Source of the DNA: Ehretia macrophylla
Lineage: Eukaryota; Streptophyta; Magnoliopsida; Boraginales; Ehretiaceae
Assembly (NCBI GenBank): GCA_037974665.1
Contig: CM075773.1
Location: 17,102,146-17,166,145, forward strand
DNA length: 64,000 bases
Reading direction: 5' to 3'
Shown here: piece after piece, positions 1 through 11,613 of the stretch
Layout of the letters: every line of letters begins with the position of its first letter
Numbering within the stretch: position 1 is the first letter of the stretch
The notes under the pieces: generated by a model
Database searches by the model: none
Seen by the model: the letters and a program-made list of their open reading frames with translations, nothing else
Told to the model about the DNA's origin: nothing
Made by a program: the position numbers and the translations under genes

Positions 1-196
1 TAACTCCTTACGGATCAAAAGTTATGGGCACCGGAGCGACGGAGACCTGATCACAAGCCCTACGCCCTCGGTTTGCTGGTCCAGCCTCCACGTGAAGAGA
101 AGTTGTCTTGCCCAAGGTGCCGTGGGATTCGATAATAGAAATGTGGTGGGTAAAGTATCTTGGCAACGCTAACCGAAGCAAAAAAAATTGAAAAGG

Positions 197-315
197 GGGG
201 TGCAACACAAGGACTTCCCAGGGGGTCACCCATCCTAGTACAACTCTCGCCCAAGCACGCTTAACTTCGGAGTTCTGGTGGGATCCGGTGCATTAGTGCT
301 AGTATGATCGCACCC
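197..315 (-). rRNA. 5S rRNA: 5S rRNA copy 1
   Basis: Full-length 119-nt gene, from GGGUGCGAUC to UUGCACCCC. It differs from the array consensus at C107U, A74U (just outside the IE), U38C and C15U. The first 196 bases of the window are the spacer downstream of it, in the CGCTAAC haplotype (here ACGCTAACCGAAG). Confidence 0.95.
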
Positions 316-874
316 GTCATGTTGAGGGCACAATTCCTTTATGTGTTAACGGTACACAGTCCCAGCCTAGAGATATGGCCCATTCAAAAGGCCCAATGGG
401 CTTAACGACAACCCATCCGCTTCAACAACGCAGCATCCTCGCAAGACGTGATATCGACGCATTGTAGGGTCCTCTAATGTGCCCTGAGTAAGGTTTTCGT
501 TCTTTTAACAGCTCACGACGTACGATCCGGGATGGAAAAACAGAGCAAAAGAAGAAAAATGTCCCGAAATTTATGGAAACGTTCGATTTTGAGCTTCGAA
601 ATGGGCACAACGAGCTAGCTAGCTGCCCCTGTCGTAGAGCTCTCGGAGAGCTTTCCAACGGTATGCTGTGCGCCTCGTAACTCCTTACGGATCAATAGTT
701 ATGGGCACCGGAGCGACGGAGACCTGGTCGCAAGCCCTACGCCCTCGGTTTGCGGGCCCAGCCTCCACGTGAAGAGAATTTGTCTTGCCTAAGGTGCCGT
801 GGGATTCGATAATAGAAATGTGGTGGGTAAAGCATCTTGTCAAGGCTAAGCGGAGCAAAAAAAAATTGAAAAGG

Positions 875-993
875 GGGGTGCAACACGAGGACTTCCCAGG
901 GGGTCACCCATCCTAGTACTACTCTCGCCCAAGCACGCTTAACTTCGGAGTTCTGGTGGGATCCGGTGCATTAGTGCTAGTATGATCGCACCC
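875..993 (-). rRNA. 5S rRNA: 5S rRNA copy 2
   Basis: Full-length gene with U38C and C15U, both shared with copy 1, so the two units are close relatives. A- and C-boxes are intact. Confidence 0.96.
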
Positions 994-1552
994 GTCATGT
1001 TGAGGGCACAATTCCTTTATGTGTTAACGGTTCACAGTCCCAGCCTAGAGATATGGCCCATTCAAAAGGCCCAATGGGCTTAACGACAACCCATCCGCTT
1101 CAACAACGCAGCATCCTCGCAAGACGTGATATCGACGCATTGTAGGGTCCTCTAATGTGCCGCGAGTAAGGTTGTCGTTCTTTTAACAGCTCACGACGTA
1201 CGATCCGGGACGGAAAAACAGAGCAAAAGAAGAAAAATGTCCTGAAATTGATGAAAACGTTCGATTTTGAGCTTCGAAAAGGGCACAGCGAGCTAGCTAG
1301 CTGCCCCTGCCGTAGAGCTCTCGGAGAGCTTTCCAACGGTATGCTGTGCGCCGCGTAACTCCTTACGGATCAAAAGTTATGGGCACCGGAGCGACGGAGA
1401 CCTGGTCACAAGCCCTACGCCCTCGGTTTGCGGGCCCAGCCTCCACGTGAAGCGAAGTTGTCTCGCCCAAGGTGCTGTGGGATTCGATAATAGAAATGTG
1501 GTGGATAAAGAATCTTGGCAACGCTAACCGGAGCAAAAAAAAATTGAAAAGG

Positions 1553-1671
1553 GGGGTGCAACACGAGGACTTCCCAGGGGGTCACCCATCCTAGTACTAC
1601 TCTCGCCCAAGCACGCTTAACTTCGGAGTTCTGATGGGATCCGGTGCATTAGTGCTGGTATGATCGCACCC
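1553..1671 (-). rRNA. 5S rRNA: 5S rRNA copy 3 (consensus)
   Basis: Identical to the array consensus over 119 nt. The TATA-like element upstream reads CATGAA instead of CATAAA, so an intact gene sits behind a changed promoter. The downstream spacer has GTGGATAAAG. Confidence 0.97.
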
Positions 1672-2230
1672 GTCATGTTGAGGGCACAATTCCTTCATGT
1701 GTTAACGGTTCATAGTCCCAGCCTAGAGATATGGCCCATTCAAAAGGACCAATAGGCTTAACAACAACCCATCCGCTTCAACAACGCAGCATCCTCACAA
1801 GACGTGATATCGACGCATTGTAGGGTCCTCTAATGTGCCGCGAGTAAGGTTGTCGTCTTTTTTTACAGCTCACGACGTACGATCCAGGATGGAAAAACGG
1901 AGCAAAAGAAGAAAAGTGGCCCGAAACTGATGAAAACGTTCGATTTTGTGATCCAAAAAGGTAACATCGAGCAAGCTAGCTGCCCCTGTCGTAGAGCTCT
2001 CGGAGAGCTTTCCAACGGTATGCTGTACGCCGCGTAACTCCTAACGGATCAAAAGTTATGGGCACCGGAGCGACGGAGACCTGGTCACAAGCCCTACGCC
2101 CTCGGTTTGCGGGCCCAGCCTCCACGTGAAGCGAAGTTGTCTCGCCCAGGGTGCCGTGGGATTCGATAATAGAAATGTGGTGGGTAAAGTATTTTGGCAA
2201 CGCTAACCGGAGCAAAAACAATTGAAAAGA

Positions 2231-2349
2231 GGGGTACAACACGAGGACTTCCCAAGGGGTCACCTATCCTAGTACTACTCTTGCCCAAGCACGCTTAACT
2301 TCGGAGTTCTGATGGGATCCGGTGCATTAGTGCTGGTATGATCGCACCC
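2231..2349 (-). rRNA. 5S rRNA: 5S rRNA copy 4
   Basis: Full length with C114U (G-U wobble in helix I), C95U and G85A in the C-box, and G68A in the IE. All four are transitions. Confidence 0.93.
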
Positions 2350-2907
2350 GTCATGTTGAGGGCACAATTCCTTTATGTGTTAACTGTTCACAGTCCCAGC
2401 CTAGAGATATTGCCCATTCAAAAGGCCCAATGGGCTTAACGACAACCCATCCGCTTCAACAACGCAGCTTCCTCGCAAGACGTTATATCGACGCATTGTA
2501 GGGTCCTCTAATGTGCCACGAGTAAGGTTGTCGTCCTTTTAACAGCTCACAACGTACGATCCGGGACGGAAAAACAGAGCAAAAGAAGAAAAGTGGCCCG
2601 AAACTGATGAAAATGTTCCATTTTGAGCGCTGAAAAGGGCACAGCGATCTAGCTAGCTGCCCCCGTCGTAGAGCTCTCAGAGAGCTTTCCAACGGTATGC
2701 TGTGCGCCTCGTAACTCCGTACGGATCAAAATTTATGGGCACCGGAGCGACGGAGACCTGGTCACAAGCCCTACGCCCACGGTTTGCGGGCCCAGCCTCC
2801 ACTTGAAGAGAAGTTGTCTTGCCCAAGGTGCCGTGGGATTCGATAATAGAAATGTGGTGGGTAAAGTATCTTGGCAACCCTAACCGGAGCAAAAAAAATT
2901 GAAAAGG

Positions 2908-3026
2908 GGGGTGCAACACGAGGACTTCCCAGGGGGTCACCCATCCTAGTACTACTCTCGCCCAAGCACGCTTAACTTCGGAGTTCTGATGGGATCCGGT
3001 GCATTAGTGCTGGTATGATCGCACCC
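2908..3026 (-). rRNA. 5S rRNA: 5S rRNA copy 5 (consensus)
   Basis: Identical to the array consensus. The upstream CATAAA, GC and -1 C are intact. Confidence 0.97.
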
Positions 3027-3585
3027 GTCATGTTGAGGGCACAATTCCTTTATGTGTTAACGGTTCACAGTCCCAGCCTAGAGATATGGCCCATTCAAAA
3101 GGCCCAATGGGCTTAACGACAACCCATCCGTTTCAACAACGCAGCATCCTCGCAAGACGTGATATCGACGCATTGTAGGGTCCTCTAATGTGCCGCGAGT
3201 AAGGTTGTCGTCCTTTTAACAGCTCACGACGTACGATCCGGGACGGAAAAATAGAGCAAAAGAAGAAAAGTGGCCCGAAACTGATGAAAACGTTCGATTT
3301 TGAGCTCCGAAAAGGGCACGGCGAGCCAGCTAGCTGCCCCCGTCGTAAAGTTCTCGAAGAGCTTTCCAACGGTATGCTGTGCGCCGCGTAACTCCTGACA
3401 GATCAAAAGTTATGGGCACCGGAACGACGGAGACCTGGTCACAAGCCCTACGCCCTCGGTTTGTGGGCCCAGCCTCCACGTGAAGAGAAGTTGCGTTGCC
3501 CAAGGTGCCGTGGGATTCGGTAATAGAAATGTGGGGGGTAAAGTATCTTGGCAACCCTAACCGGAGCAAAAAAAAATTGAAAAAG

Positions 3586-3704
3586 GGGGTGCAACACGAG
3601 GACTTCCCAGGGGGTCACCCATCCTAATACTACTCTCGCCCAAGCACGCTTAACTTCGGAGTTCTGATGGGATCCGGTGCATTAGTTCTGGTATGATCGC
3701 ACCC
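3586..3704 (-). rRNA. 5S rRNA: 5S rRNA copy 6
   Basis: Full length with C78U and C18A. The palindrome in the downstream spacer is broken (GTTCTCGAAGAGC on the plus strand near 3352). Confidence 0.95.
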
Positions 3705-4261
3705 GTCATGTTGAGGGCACAATTCCTTTATGTGTTAACGGTTCACAGTCCCAGCCTAGAGATATGGCCCATTCAAAAGGCCCAATGGGCTTAACGAAAA
3801 CCCATCCGCTTCAACAACGCAGCATCCTCGCAAGACGTGATATCGACGCATTGTAGGGTCCTCTAATGTGCCGCGAGTAAGGTTGTCGTCCTTTTAACAG
3901 CTCACGACGTACGATCCGGGACGGAAAAACAAATCAAAAGAAGAAAAGTGGCCCGAAAGTGATGAAAACGTTTGATTTTGAACACCAAAAAGGGCATAGC
4001 AAGCTAGATAGGTGCCCCCGTCGTAGAGCTCTCAGAGAGCTTTCCAACGGTATGCTGTGCGCCTCGTAACTCCTTACGGATCAAAAGTTATGGGCACCGG
4101 AGCGACGGAGACCTGGTCACAAGCCCTACGCCCTCGATTTGCGGGCCCAGCCTCCACGTGAAGAGAAGTTGTCTTGCTCAAGATGCCGTGGGATTCGATA
4201 ATTGAAAAGTGGTAGGTAAAGTATCTTGGCAACCCTAACCGGAGCAAAAAAAATTGAAAAA

Positions 4262-4273
4262 GGGGGTGCAAAA
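4262..4273 (-). repeat. 12-bp duplication of 5S 3' end (first of 17)
   Basis: GGGGGTGCAAAA on the plus strand precedes the normal GGGGGTGCAAC of the gene. In transcript sense the end reads GCACCCCC TTTT GCACCCCC TTTTT. The other copies are at 4951-4962, 5498-5509, 6863-6874, 23047-23058, 27120-27131, 31871-31882, 35944-35955, 37310-37321, 42738-42749, 48165-48176, 50886-50897, 59005-59016, 59694-59705, 60383-60394, 61072-61083 and 63116-63127. They explain the 688-690-bp units. Confidence 0.92.
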
Positions 4274-4274
4274 G

Positions 4275-4393
4275 GGGGTGCAACACGAGGACTTCCCAGG
4301 GGGTCACCCATCCTACTACTACTCTCACCCAAGCATGCTTAACTTCGGAGTTCTGATTGGATTCGGTGCATTAGTGCTGGTATGATCAAACCC
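4275..4393 (-). rRNA. 5S rRNA: 5S rRNA copy 7, divergent
   Basis: Seven differences: C78G, C67U (IE), G58A (A-box), C36A, G31A, C6U and G5U. The last two weaken helix I. The 12-bp 3' duplication lies at 4262-4273. A reduced-function copy is likely (inference). Confidence 0.88.
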
Positions 4394-4963
4394 GTCATGT
4401 TGAGGGTACAATTCCTTTATGTGTTAACGGTTCACAGTCCCAGCCTAGAGATATGGCCCATTCAAAAGGCCCAATGGGCTTAACGACAACCCATCCGCTT
4501 CAACAACGCAGTATCCTCGCAAGACGTGATATCGACGCATTGTAGGGTCCTCTAATGTGCCGCGAGTAAGGTTGTCGTCCTTTTAACAGCTCACGACGTA
4601 CGATCCGGGACGGAAAAACAAAGCAGAAGAAGAAAAGTGGCCCGAAACTGATGAAAACGTTCGATTTTGAGCTCCGAAAAGGGCACGGCGAGCTAGCTAC
4701 CTGCCCCTGTCGTAGAGCTCTCGGAGAGCTTTCCAACGGTATGCTGTGCGCCGCGTAACTCCTTACGGATCAAAAGTTATGGGCACCGGAGCGACGGAGA
4801 CCTGGTCACAAGCCCTACACCCTCGGTTTGCGGGCCCAGCCTCCACGTGAAGAGAAGTTGTCTTGCCCAAGGTGTGGTGGGATTCGATAATAGAAATGTG
4901 GTGGGTAAAGTATCTTGGCAACCCTAATCGGAGCAAAAAAAATTGAAAAAGGGGGTGTAAAAG

Positions 4964-5082
4964 GGGGTGCAACACGAGGACTTCCCAGGGGGTCACCCAT
5001 CCTAGTACTACTCTCGTCCAAGCACGCTTAACTTCGGAGTTCTGATGGGATCCGGTGCATTAGTGCTGGTATGATCGCACCC
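4964..5082 (-). rRNA. 5S rRNA: 5S rRNA copy 8
   Basis: One difference, G66A. The 12-bp 3' duplication at 4951-4962 has GTAAAA in place of GCAAAA. Confidence 0.95.
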
Positions 5083-5479
5083 GTCATGTTGAGGGTACAA
5101 TTCCTTTATGTGTTAACGGTTCACAGTCCCAGCCTAGAGATATGGCCCATTCAAAAGGCCCAATGGGCTTAACGACAACCCATCCGCTTCAACAACGCAG
5201 CATCCTCGCAAGACGTGATATCGACGCATTGTAGGGTCCTCTAATGTGCCGCGAGTAAGGTTGTCGTCCTTTTAATAGCTCACGACGTACGATCTAGGAT
5301 GGAAAAACAGAGCAAAAGAAGAAAAGTGGCCCGAAACTGATGAAAACGTTCGATTTTGAGCTCCGAAAAGGGCACGGCGAGCTAACTAGCTGACCCCGTC
5401 GTAGAGCTCTCGGAGGGCTTTCCAACGGTATGCTGTGCACCTCGTAACTCCTTCCGCATCAAAATTTATGGGCACCGGA

Positions 5480-5481
5480 GA
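5480..5481. other. 142-bp spacer deletion junction (unit 9)
   Basis: Copies 8 and 9 are only 547 bp apart. The left flank (398 bp from copy 8) and the right flank (31 bp to copy 9) have normal lengths, so exactly 142 bp are missing between two ACCGGAG direct repeats, leaving one copy. The base after the repeat is A instead of C. Confidence 0.9.
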
Positions 5482-5510
5482 AAAAAAAATGGAAAAAGGG
5501 GGTGCAAAAG

Positions 5511-5629
5511 GTGGTGCAACACGAGGACCTCCCAGCGGGTCACCCATCCTAGTACTACTCTCGTCCAAGCACGCTTAACTTCGGAGTTCTGATGGGATCC
5601 GGTGCATTGGTGCTGGTATGATCGCACCC
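5511..5629 (-). rRNA. 5S rRNA: 5S rRNA copy 9, short unit
   Basis: Five differences: C118A, A101G, C94G (C-box), G66A (shared with copy 8) and U21C. The downstream spacer has lost 142 bp and carries the 12-bp duplication at 5498-5509. Confidence 0.9.
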
Positions 5630-6186
5630 GACATGTTGAGGGCACAATTTCTTTATGTGCTAACGGTTCACAGTCCCAACCTAGAGATATGGCCCATTCG
5701 AAAGGCCCATTGGGCTTAACGACAACCCATCCGCTTCAACAACGCAGCATCCTTGCAAGACGTGATATGGATGCATTGTAGGGTCCTCTAATGTGCCGCG
5801 AGTAAGGTTGGCATCCTTTTAACAGCTCACGACGGACGGTCCCGGACGGAGAAAGAGAGCAAAAGAAGAAAAGTGGCTCGAAACTGATGAAAACGTTCGA
5901 TTTTGAGCTCCAAAAAGGCACGGCGAGCTAGCTACCTGCCCCCGTCGTAGAGCTCTCGGAGAGCTTTCCAACGGTATGCTGTGTGCCTCGTAACTCCTTA
6001 CAGATCAGAAGTTATGGGCACCGTAGCGATGGAGACCTGGTCACAAGCCCTACGCCCTCGGTTTGCGGGCCCAACCTCCACGTGAACAGAAGGTGTCTTG
6101 CCCAAGGTGCGGTGAGATTCGATAATAGAAATGTGGTTGGTAAAGTATCTTGGCAACCCTAACCGGAGCAAAAAAAATTGAAAAGG

Positions 6187-6305
6187 GGGGTGCAACACGA
6201 GGACTTCCCAGGGGGTCACCCATCCTAGTACTACTCTCGCCCAAGCACGCTTAACTTCGGAGTTCTGATGGGATCCGGTGCATTAGTGCTGGTATGATCG
6301 CACCC
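6187..6305 (-). rRNA. 5S rRNA: 5S rRNA copy 10 (consensus)
   Basis: Identical to the array consensus, with a normal terminator and promoter. Confidence 0.97.
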
Positions 6306-6875
6306 GTCATGTTGAGGGCACAATTCCTTTATGTGTTAACGGTTCACAGTCCCAACCTAGAGATATGGCCCATTCAAAAGGCCCAATGGGCTTAACGACA
6401 ACCCATCCGCTTCAACAACGCAGTATCCTCGCAAGACGTGATATCGACGCATTGAAGGGTCCTCTAATGTGCAGCGAGTAAGGTTGTCGTCCTTTTAACA
6501 GCTCACGACGTACGATCCGGGACGGAAAAACAGAGCAAAAGAAGAAAAGTAGCCCGAAACTGATGAAAACGTTCGATTTTGAGCTCCGAAAAGGGTACGG
6601 CGAGCTAGATACCTGCCCCCGTCGTAGAGCTCTCGTAGAGCTTTCCAACGGTATGCTGTGCGCCGCGTAACTCCTTACGGATCAAAAGTTATGGGCACCG
6701 GAGCGACGGAGACCTGGTCACAAGCCCTACGCCCTCGGTTTGCGGGCCCAGCCTCCACGTGAAGAGAAGTTGTCTTGCCCAAGGTGCCGTGGGATTCGAT
6801 AATAGAAATGTGGTGGGTTAAGTATCTTGGCAACCCAAACCGGAGCAAAAAAAATTGAAAAAGGGGGTGTAAAAG

Positions 6876-6994
6876 GGGGTGCAACACGAGGACTTCCCAG
6901 GGGGTCACCCATCCTAGTACTACTCTCGCCCAGGCACGCTCATCTTGGGAGTTCTGATGCGGTCCGGTGCATTAGTGCTGGTATGATAGCACCC
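6876..6994 (-). rRNA. 5S rRNA: 5S rRNA copy 11, divergent
   Basis: Seven differences: U62C, A54G and U52A in the A-box, plus G48C, C35G, U33C and G7U. Three A-box changes make weak TFIIIA/TFIIIC recognition plausible. The 12-bp duplication is at 6863-6874. Confidence 0.88.
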
Positions 6995-7552
6995 GTCATG
7001 TTGAGGGCACAATTCCTTTATGTGTTAACGGTTCACAGTCCCAGCCTAGAGATATGGCCCATTCAAAAGGTCCAATGGGCTTAACGACAACCCATCCGCT
7101 TCAACAACGCAGCATCCTCGCAAGACGTGATATCGACGCATTGTAGGGTCCTCTAATGTGCCGTGAGTAAGGTTGTCGTCCTTTTAACAGCTCACGACGT
7201 ACGATCCGGGACGGAAAAACAGAGCAAAAGAAGAAAAGTGGCCCGAAACTGATGAAAACGTTCGATTTTGAGCTCCGAAAAGGGCACAGCCAGCAAGCTC
7301 ACTGCCCCCGTCGTAGAGCTCTCAGAGAGCTTTCCAACGGTATGCTGTGTGCCTCGTAACTCCTTACGGATCAAAAGTTATGGGCACCGGAGCGACGGAG
7401 ACCTGGTCACAAGCCCTACGCCCTCGGTTTACGGGCCCAGCCTCCACGTGAAGAGAAGTTATCATGCCCAATGTGCCGTGGGATTCGATAATAGAAATGT
7501 GGTGGGTAAAGTATCTTGGCAACCCTAACCGGAGCAAAAAATATTGAAAAGA

Positions 7553-7671
7553 GGGGTGCAATACGAGGACTTCCCAGGGGGTTACCCATCCTAGTACTAC
7601 TCTCGCCCAAGCACGCTTAACTTCGGAGTTCTGATGGGATCCGGTGCATTAGTGCCGGTATGATCACACCC
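7553..7671 (-). rRNA. 5S rRNA: 5S rRNA copy 12 (A16G sub-family)
   Basis: Differences are G110A, G89A (C-box), A16G and C6U (U-G wobble in helix I). The upstream region has AACATATAAAGG instead of AACACATAAAGG, the mark of the A16G sub-family. Confidence 0.93.
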
Positions 7672-8229
7672 GTCATGTTGAGGGCACAATTCCTTTATAT
7701 GTTAACGGTTCACAGTCCCAGCCTAGAGATATGGCCCATTCAAAAGGCCCAATGGGCTTAACGATAACCCATCTCCTTCAACAACGCAGCAACCTCGCAA
7801 GACGTGATACCGACGCATTGTAGGGTCCTCTAATGTTCCGCGAGTAAGGTTGTCGTCCTTTTAACAGCTCACGACGTACGATCTGGGACAGAAAAACAGA
7901 GCAAAAAAAGAAAAGTGGCCCGAAACTGATGAAAACGTTCGATTTTGAGCTCCGAAAAGGGCAAATCAAGCTGTCTCGCTGCCCCCGTTGTAGAGCTCTC
8001 AGAGAGCTTTCCAACGGTATGCTGTGCGCCTCGTAACTCCTTACGGATCAAAAGTTATGGGCACCGGAGCGACGGAGACCTGGTCACAAGCCCTACGCCC
8101 TCGGTTTGCGGGCCCAGCCTCCACGTGAAGAGAAGTTGTCTTGCCCAAGGTGCCGTGGGATTCGATAATAGAAATGTGGTGGGTAAAGTATCTTGGCAAC
8201 CCAAAACGGAGCAAAATAAATTGAAAAGA

Positions 8230-8348
8230 GGGGTGCAACACGAGGACTTCCCAGGGGGTCACCCATCCGAGTACTACTCTCGCCCAAGCACGCTTAACTT
8301 CGGAGTTCTGATGAGATCCGGTGCATTAGTGCCGGTATGATCGCACCC
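8230..8348 (-). rRNA. 5S rRNA: 5S rRNA copy 13 (A16G sub-family)
   Basis: Differences are A80C, C35U and A16G, with the linked ATATAAAGG upstream. The spacer shares GGGCAAATCAAGCT and CCCAAAACGG with copy 18. Confidence 0.94.
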
Positions 8349-8906
8349 GTCATGTTGAGGGCACAATTCCTTTATATGTTAACGGTTCACAGTCCCAGCC
8401 TAGAGATATGGCCCATTCAAAAGGCCCAATGGGCTTAACGACAACCCATCTTCTTCAACAACGCAGTATCCTCGCAAGACGTGATATCGACGCATTGTAG
8501 GGTCCTCTAATGTTCCGCGAGTAAGGTTGTCATCCTTTTAACAGCTCATGACGTACGATCCGGGAGGGAAAAACAGAGAAAAAGAAGAAAAGTAGCCCGA
8601 AACTGATGAAAACGTTCGATTTTGAGCACCGAAAAGGGCACGGCGAGCTAGCTACCTGCCCCCGTCGTAGAGCTCTCGGAGAGCTTTCCAACGGTATGCT
8701 GTGCGCCTCGTAACTCCTTACGGATCAAAAGTTATGGGCACCGTAGCGACGGAGACCTGGTCACAAGCCCTACGCCTTCGGTGTGCGGGCCCAGCCTCCA
8801 CGTGAAGAGAAGTTGTCTTGCCCAAAGATCCGTGGGATTCGATAATAGAAATGTGGTGGGTAAAGTATCTTGGCAACCCTAACCGGCGTAAAAAAAATTG
8901 AAAAGG

Positions 8907-9025
8907 GGGGTGTAACACGAGGACTTCCCAGGGGGTCACCCATCCTAGTACTACTCTCGCCCAAGCACGCTTAACTTCGGAGTTCTGATGGGATCCGGTG
9001 CATTAGTGCTGGTATGATCGCACCC
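8907..9025 (-). rRNA. 5S rRNA: 5S rRNA copy 14
   Basis: One difference, G113A, which breaks the C6-G113 pair of helix I. The upstream GCCC run is one base short (GAGGCAC at 9034-9040 on the plus strand). Confidence 0.94.
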
Positions 9026-9582
9026 GTCATGTTGAGGCACAATTCCTTTATGTGTTAACGGTTCACAGTCCCAGCCTAGAGATATGGCCCATTCAAAAGG
9101 CCCAATGGGCTTAACGACAACCCATCCGCTTCAACAACGCAGCATCCTCGCAAGACGTGATATCGACGCATTGTAGGGTCCTCTAATGTGCCGCGAGTAA
9201 GGTTGTCGTCCTTTTAACAGCTCACGACGTACGATCCGGGATGGAAAAACAGAGCAAAAGAAGAAAAGTGGCCCGAAACTGATGAAAACGTTCGATTTTG
9301 AGCTCCGAAAAGGGTAAAGGGAGCTAGCTGGCTGCCCCCGTCGTAGAGCTCTCAGAGTGCTTTCCAACGGTATGCTGTGCGCCTCGTAACTCCTTACGGA
9401 TAAAAAGTTATGGGCACCGGAGCGACGGAGACCTGGTCACAAGCCCTACGCCCTCGGTTTGCGGGCCCAGCCTCCACGTGAAGAGAAGTTTTCTTCCCCA
9501 AGGTGCCGTGGGATTCGATAATAGAAATGTGGTGGGTAAAGTATCTTGGCAACCCTAACCGGAGCAAAAAAAATTGAAAAGG

Positions 9583-9701
9583 GGGGTGCAACACGAGGAC
9601 TTCCCAGGGGGTCACCTATCCTAGTACTACTCTCGCCCAAGCACGCTTAACTTCGGAGTTCTGATGGGATCCGGTGCATTAGTGCTGGTATGATCGCACC
9701 C
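9583..9701 (-). rRNA. 5S rRNA: 5S rRNA copy 15
   Basis: One difference, G85A in the C-box. It shares this and spacer marks (GGATAAAAAGTT, TTTTCTT, GGCCAATTC) with copy 33, 12,111 bp away. Confidence 0.95.
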
Positions 9702-10259
9702 GTCATGTTGAGGGCACAATTCCTTTATGTGTTAACGGTTCACAGTCCCAGCCTAGAGATATGGCCAATTCAAAAGGCCCAATGGGCTTAACGACAACCC
9801 ATCCGCTTCAACAACGCAGCATCCTCGCAAGACGTGATATCGACGCATTGTAGGGTCCTCTAATGTGCCGCGAGTAAGGTTGTCGTCCTTTTAACAGCTC
9901 ACGACGTACGATCCGGGACGGAAAAACAGAGCAAAAGAAGAAAAGTGGCCCGAAACTGATGAAAACGTTCGATTTTGAGCTCCGAAAGGGGTAAAGCGAG
10001 CTAGCTGGCTGCCCCCGTCGTCGAGCTCTCAGAGTGCTTTCCAACGGTATGCTGTGCGCCTCGTAACTCCTTACGGATCAAAAGTTATGGGCACCGGGGC
10101 GACGGAGACCTGGTCACAAGCCCTACGCCCTCGGTTTGCGGGCCTAGCCTCCTCGTGAAGAGAAGTTGTCTTGCCCAAGGTGCAGTGGGATTCGATAATA
10201 GAAATGTGGTGGGTAAAGTATCTTGGCAACCCTAACCGGAGCAAAAAAAATTGAAAAGC

Positions 10260-10378
10260 GGGGTGCAACACGAGGACTTCCCAGGGGGTCACCCATCCTA
10301 GTACTACTCTCGCCCAAGCACGCTTAACTTCGGAGTTCTGATGGGATCCGGTGCATTAGTGCCGGTATGATCGCACCC
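10260..10378 (-). rRNA. 5S rRNA: 5S rRNA copy 16 (A16G sub-family)
   Basis: One difference, A16G, with the linked ATATAAAGG upstream and GATACCGACG in the spacer. Confidence 0.96.
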
Positions 10379-10936
10379 GTCATGTTGAGGGCACAATTCC
10401 TTTATATGTTAACGGTTCACAGTCCCAGCCTAGAGATATGGCCCATTCAAAAGGCCCAATGGGCTTAACGACAACCAATCTCCTTCAACAACGCAGCATC
10501 CTCGCAAGACGTGATACCGACGCATTGTAGGGTCCTCTAATGTGCCGCGAGTAAGGTTGTCGTCCTTTTAACAGCTCACGACGTACGATCCGGGACGGAA
10601 AAACAGAGCAAAAGAAGAAAAGTGGCCCGAAACTGATGAAAACGTTCGATTTTGAGCTCCGAAAAGGGCACAGCGTGCAAGCTCGCTGCCCCCGTCGTAG
10701 AGCTCTCAGAGTGCTTTCCAACGGTATGCTGTGCGCCTCGTAACTCCTTACGGATAAAAAGTTATGGGCACCGTAGCGACAAAGACCTGGTCACAAGCCC
10801 TACGCCCTCGGTTTGCGGGCCCAGCCTCCACGTGAAGAGAAGTTGTCTTGCCCAAGGTGCCGTGGGATTCGATAATAGAAATGTGGTGGGTAAAGTATCT
10901 TGGCAACCCTAACCGGAGCAAAAAAAATTGAAAAGG

Positions 10937-11055
10937 GGGGTGCAACACGAGGACTTCCCAGGGGGTCACCCAACCTAGTACTACTCTCGCCCAAGCACGC
11001 TTAACTTCGGAGTTCTGGTGGGATCCGGTGCATTAGTGCTGGTATGATCGCACCC
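10937..11055 (-). rRNA. 5S rRNA: 5S rRNA copy 17
   Basis: Differences are A83U in the C-box and U38C. The downstream spacer carries GGATAAAAAGTT, as in units 15 and 33. Confidence 0.95.
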
Positions 11056-11613
11056 ATCATGTTGAGGGCACAATTCCTTTATGTGTTAACGGTTCACAGT
11101 CCCAACCTAGAGATATGGCCCATTCAAAAGGCCCAATGGGCTTAACGATAACCCATCCGCTTCAACAACGCAGCATCATTGCAAGACGTGATATCGACGC
11201 ATTGTAGGGTCCTCTAATGTGCCGCGAGTAAGGATGTCATCCTTTTAACAGCTCACGACGAACGATCCGGGACAGAAAAACAGAGCAAAAGAAGAAAAGT
11301 GGCCCGAAACTGATGAAAACGTTCGATTTTGAGCTCCGAAAAGGGCAAATCAAGCTATCTCGCTGCCCCCGTCGTAGAGCTCTCAGAGAGCTTTCCAACG
11401 GTATGCTGTGCGCCTCGTAACTCCTTACGGATCAAAAGTTATGGGCACCGTAGCGACGGAGACCTGGTCACAAGCCCTACGCCCTCGGTTTGCGGGCCCA
11501 GCCTCCACGTGAAGAGAAGTTGTCTTGCCCAAGGTGCCGTGGGATTCGATAATAGAAATGTGGTGGGTAAAGTATCTTGGCAACCCAAAACGGAGCAAAA
11601 AAAATTGAAAAGA

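Noticed and set aside
8..229. Recurrent 73-aa minus-strand frame (MTPWEVLV type) in most units
   Set aside because: It starts at a GTG inside the 5S gene C-box, runs into the spacer, and repeats every 677 bp. Single-base changes shift or stop it. It is a shadow of the rRNA gene.
422..658. Recurrent 78-aa minus-strand frame (MESSPRALR type)
   Set aside because: It lies in the spacer with no recognisable domain. Different units have different starts, stops and substitutions without coding-like constraint.
7945..8340. Longest plus-strand frame, 131 aa
   Set aside because: It spans spacer and the antisense of a 5S gene. Neighbouring units break it with stops and frameshifts, and there is no known protein similarity that I can see.
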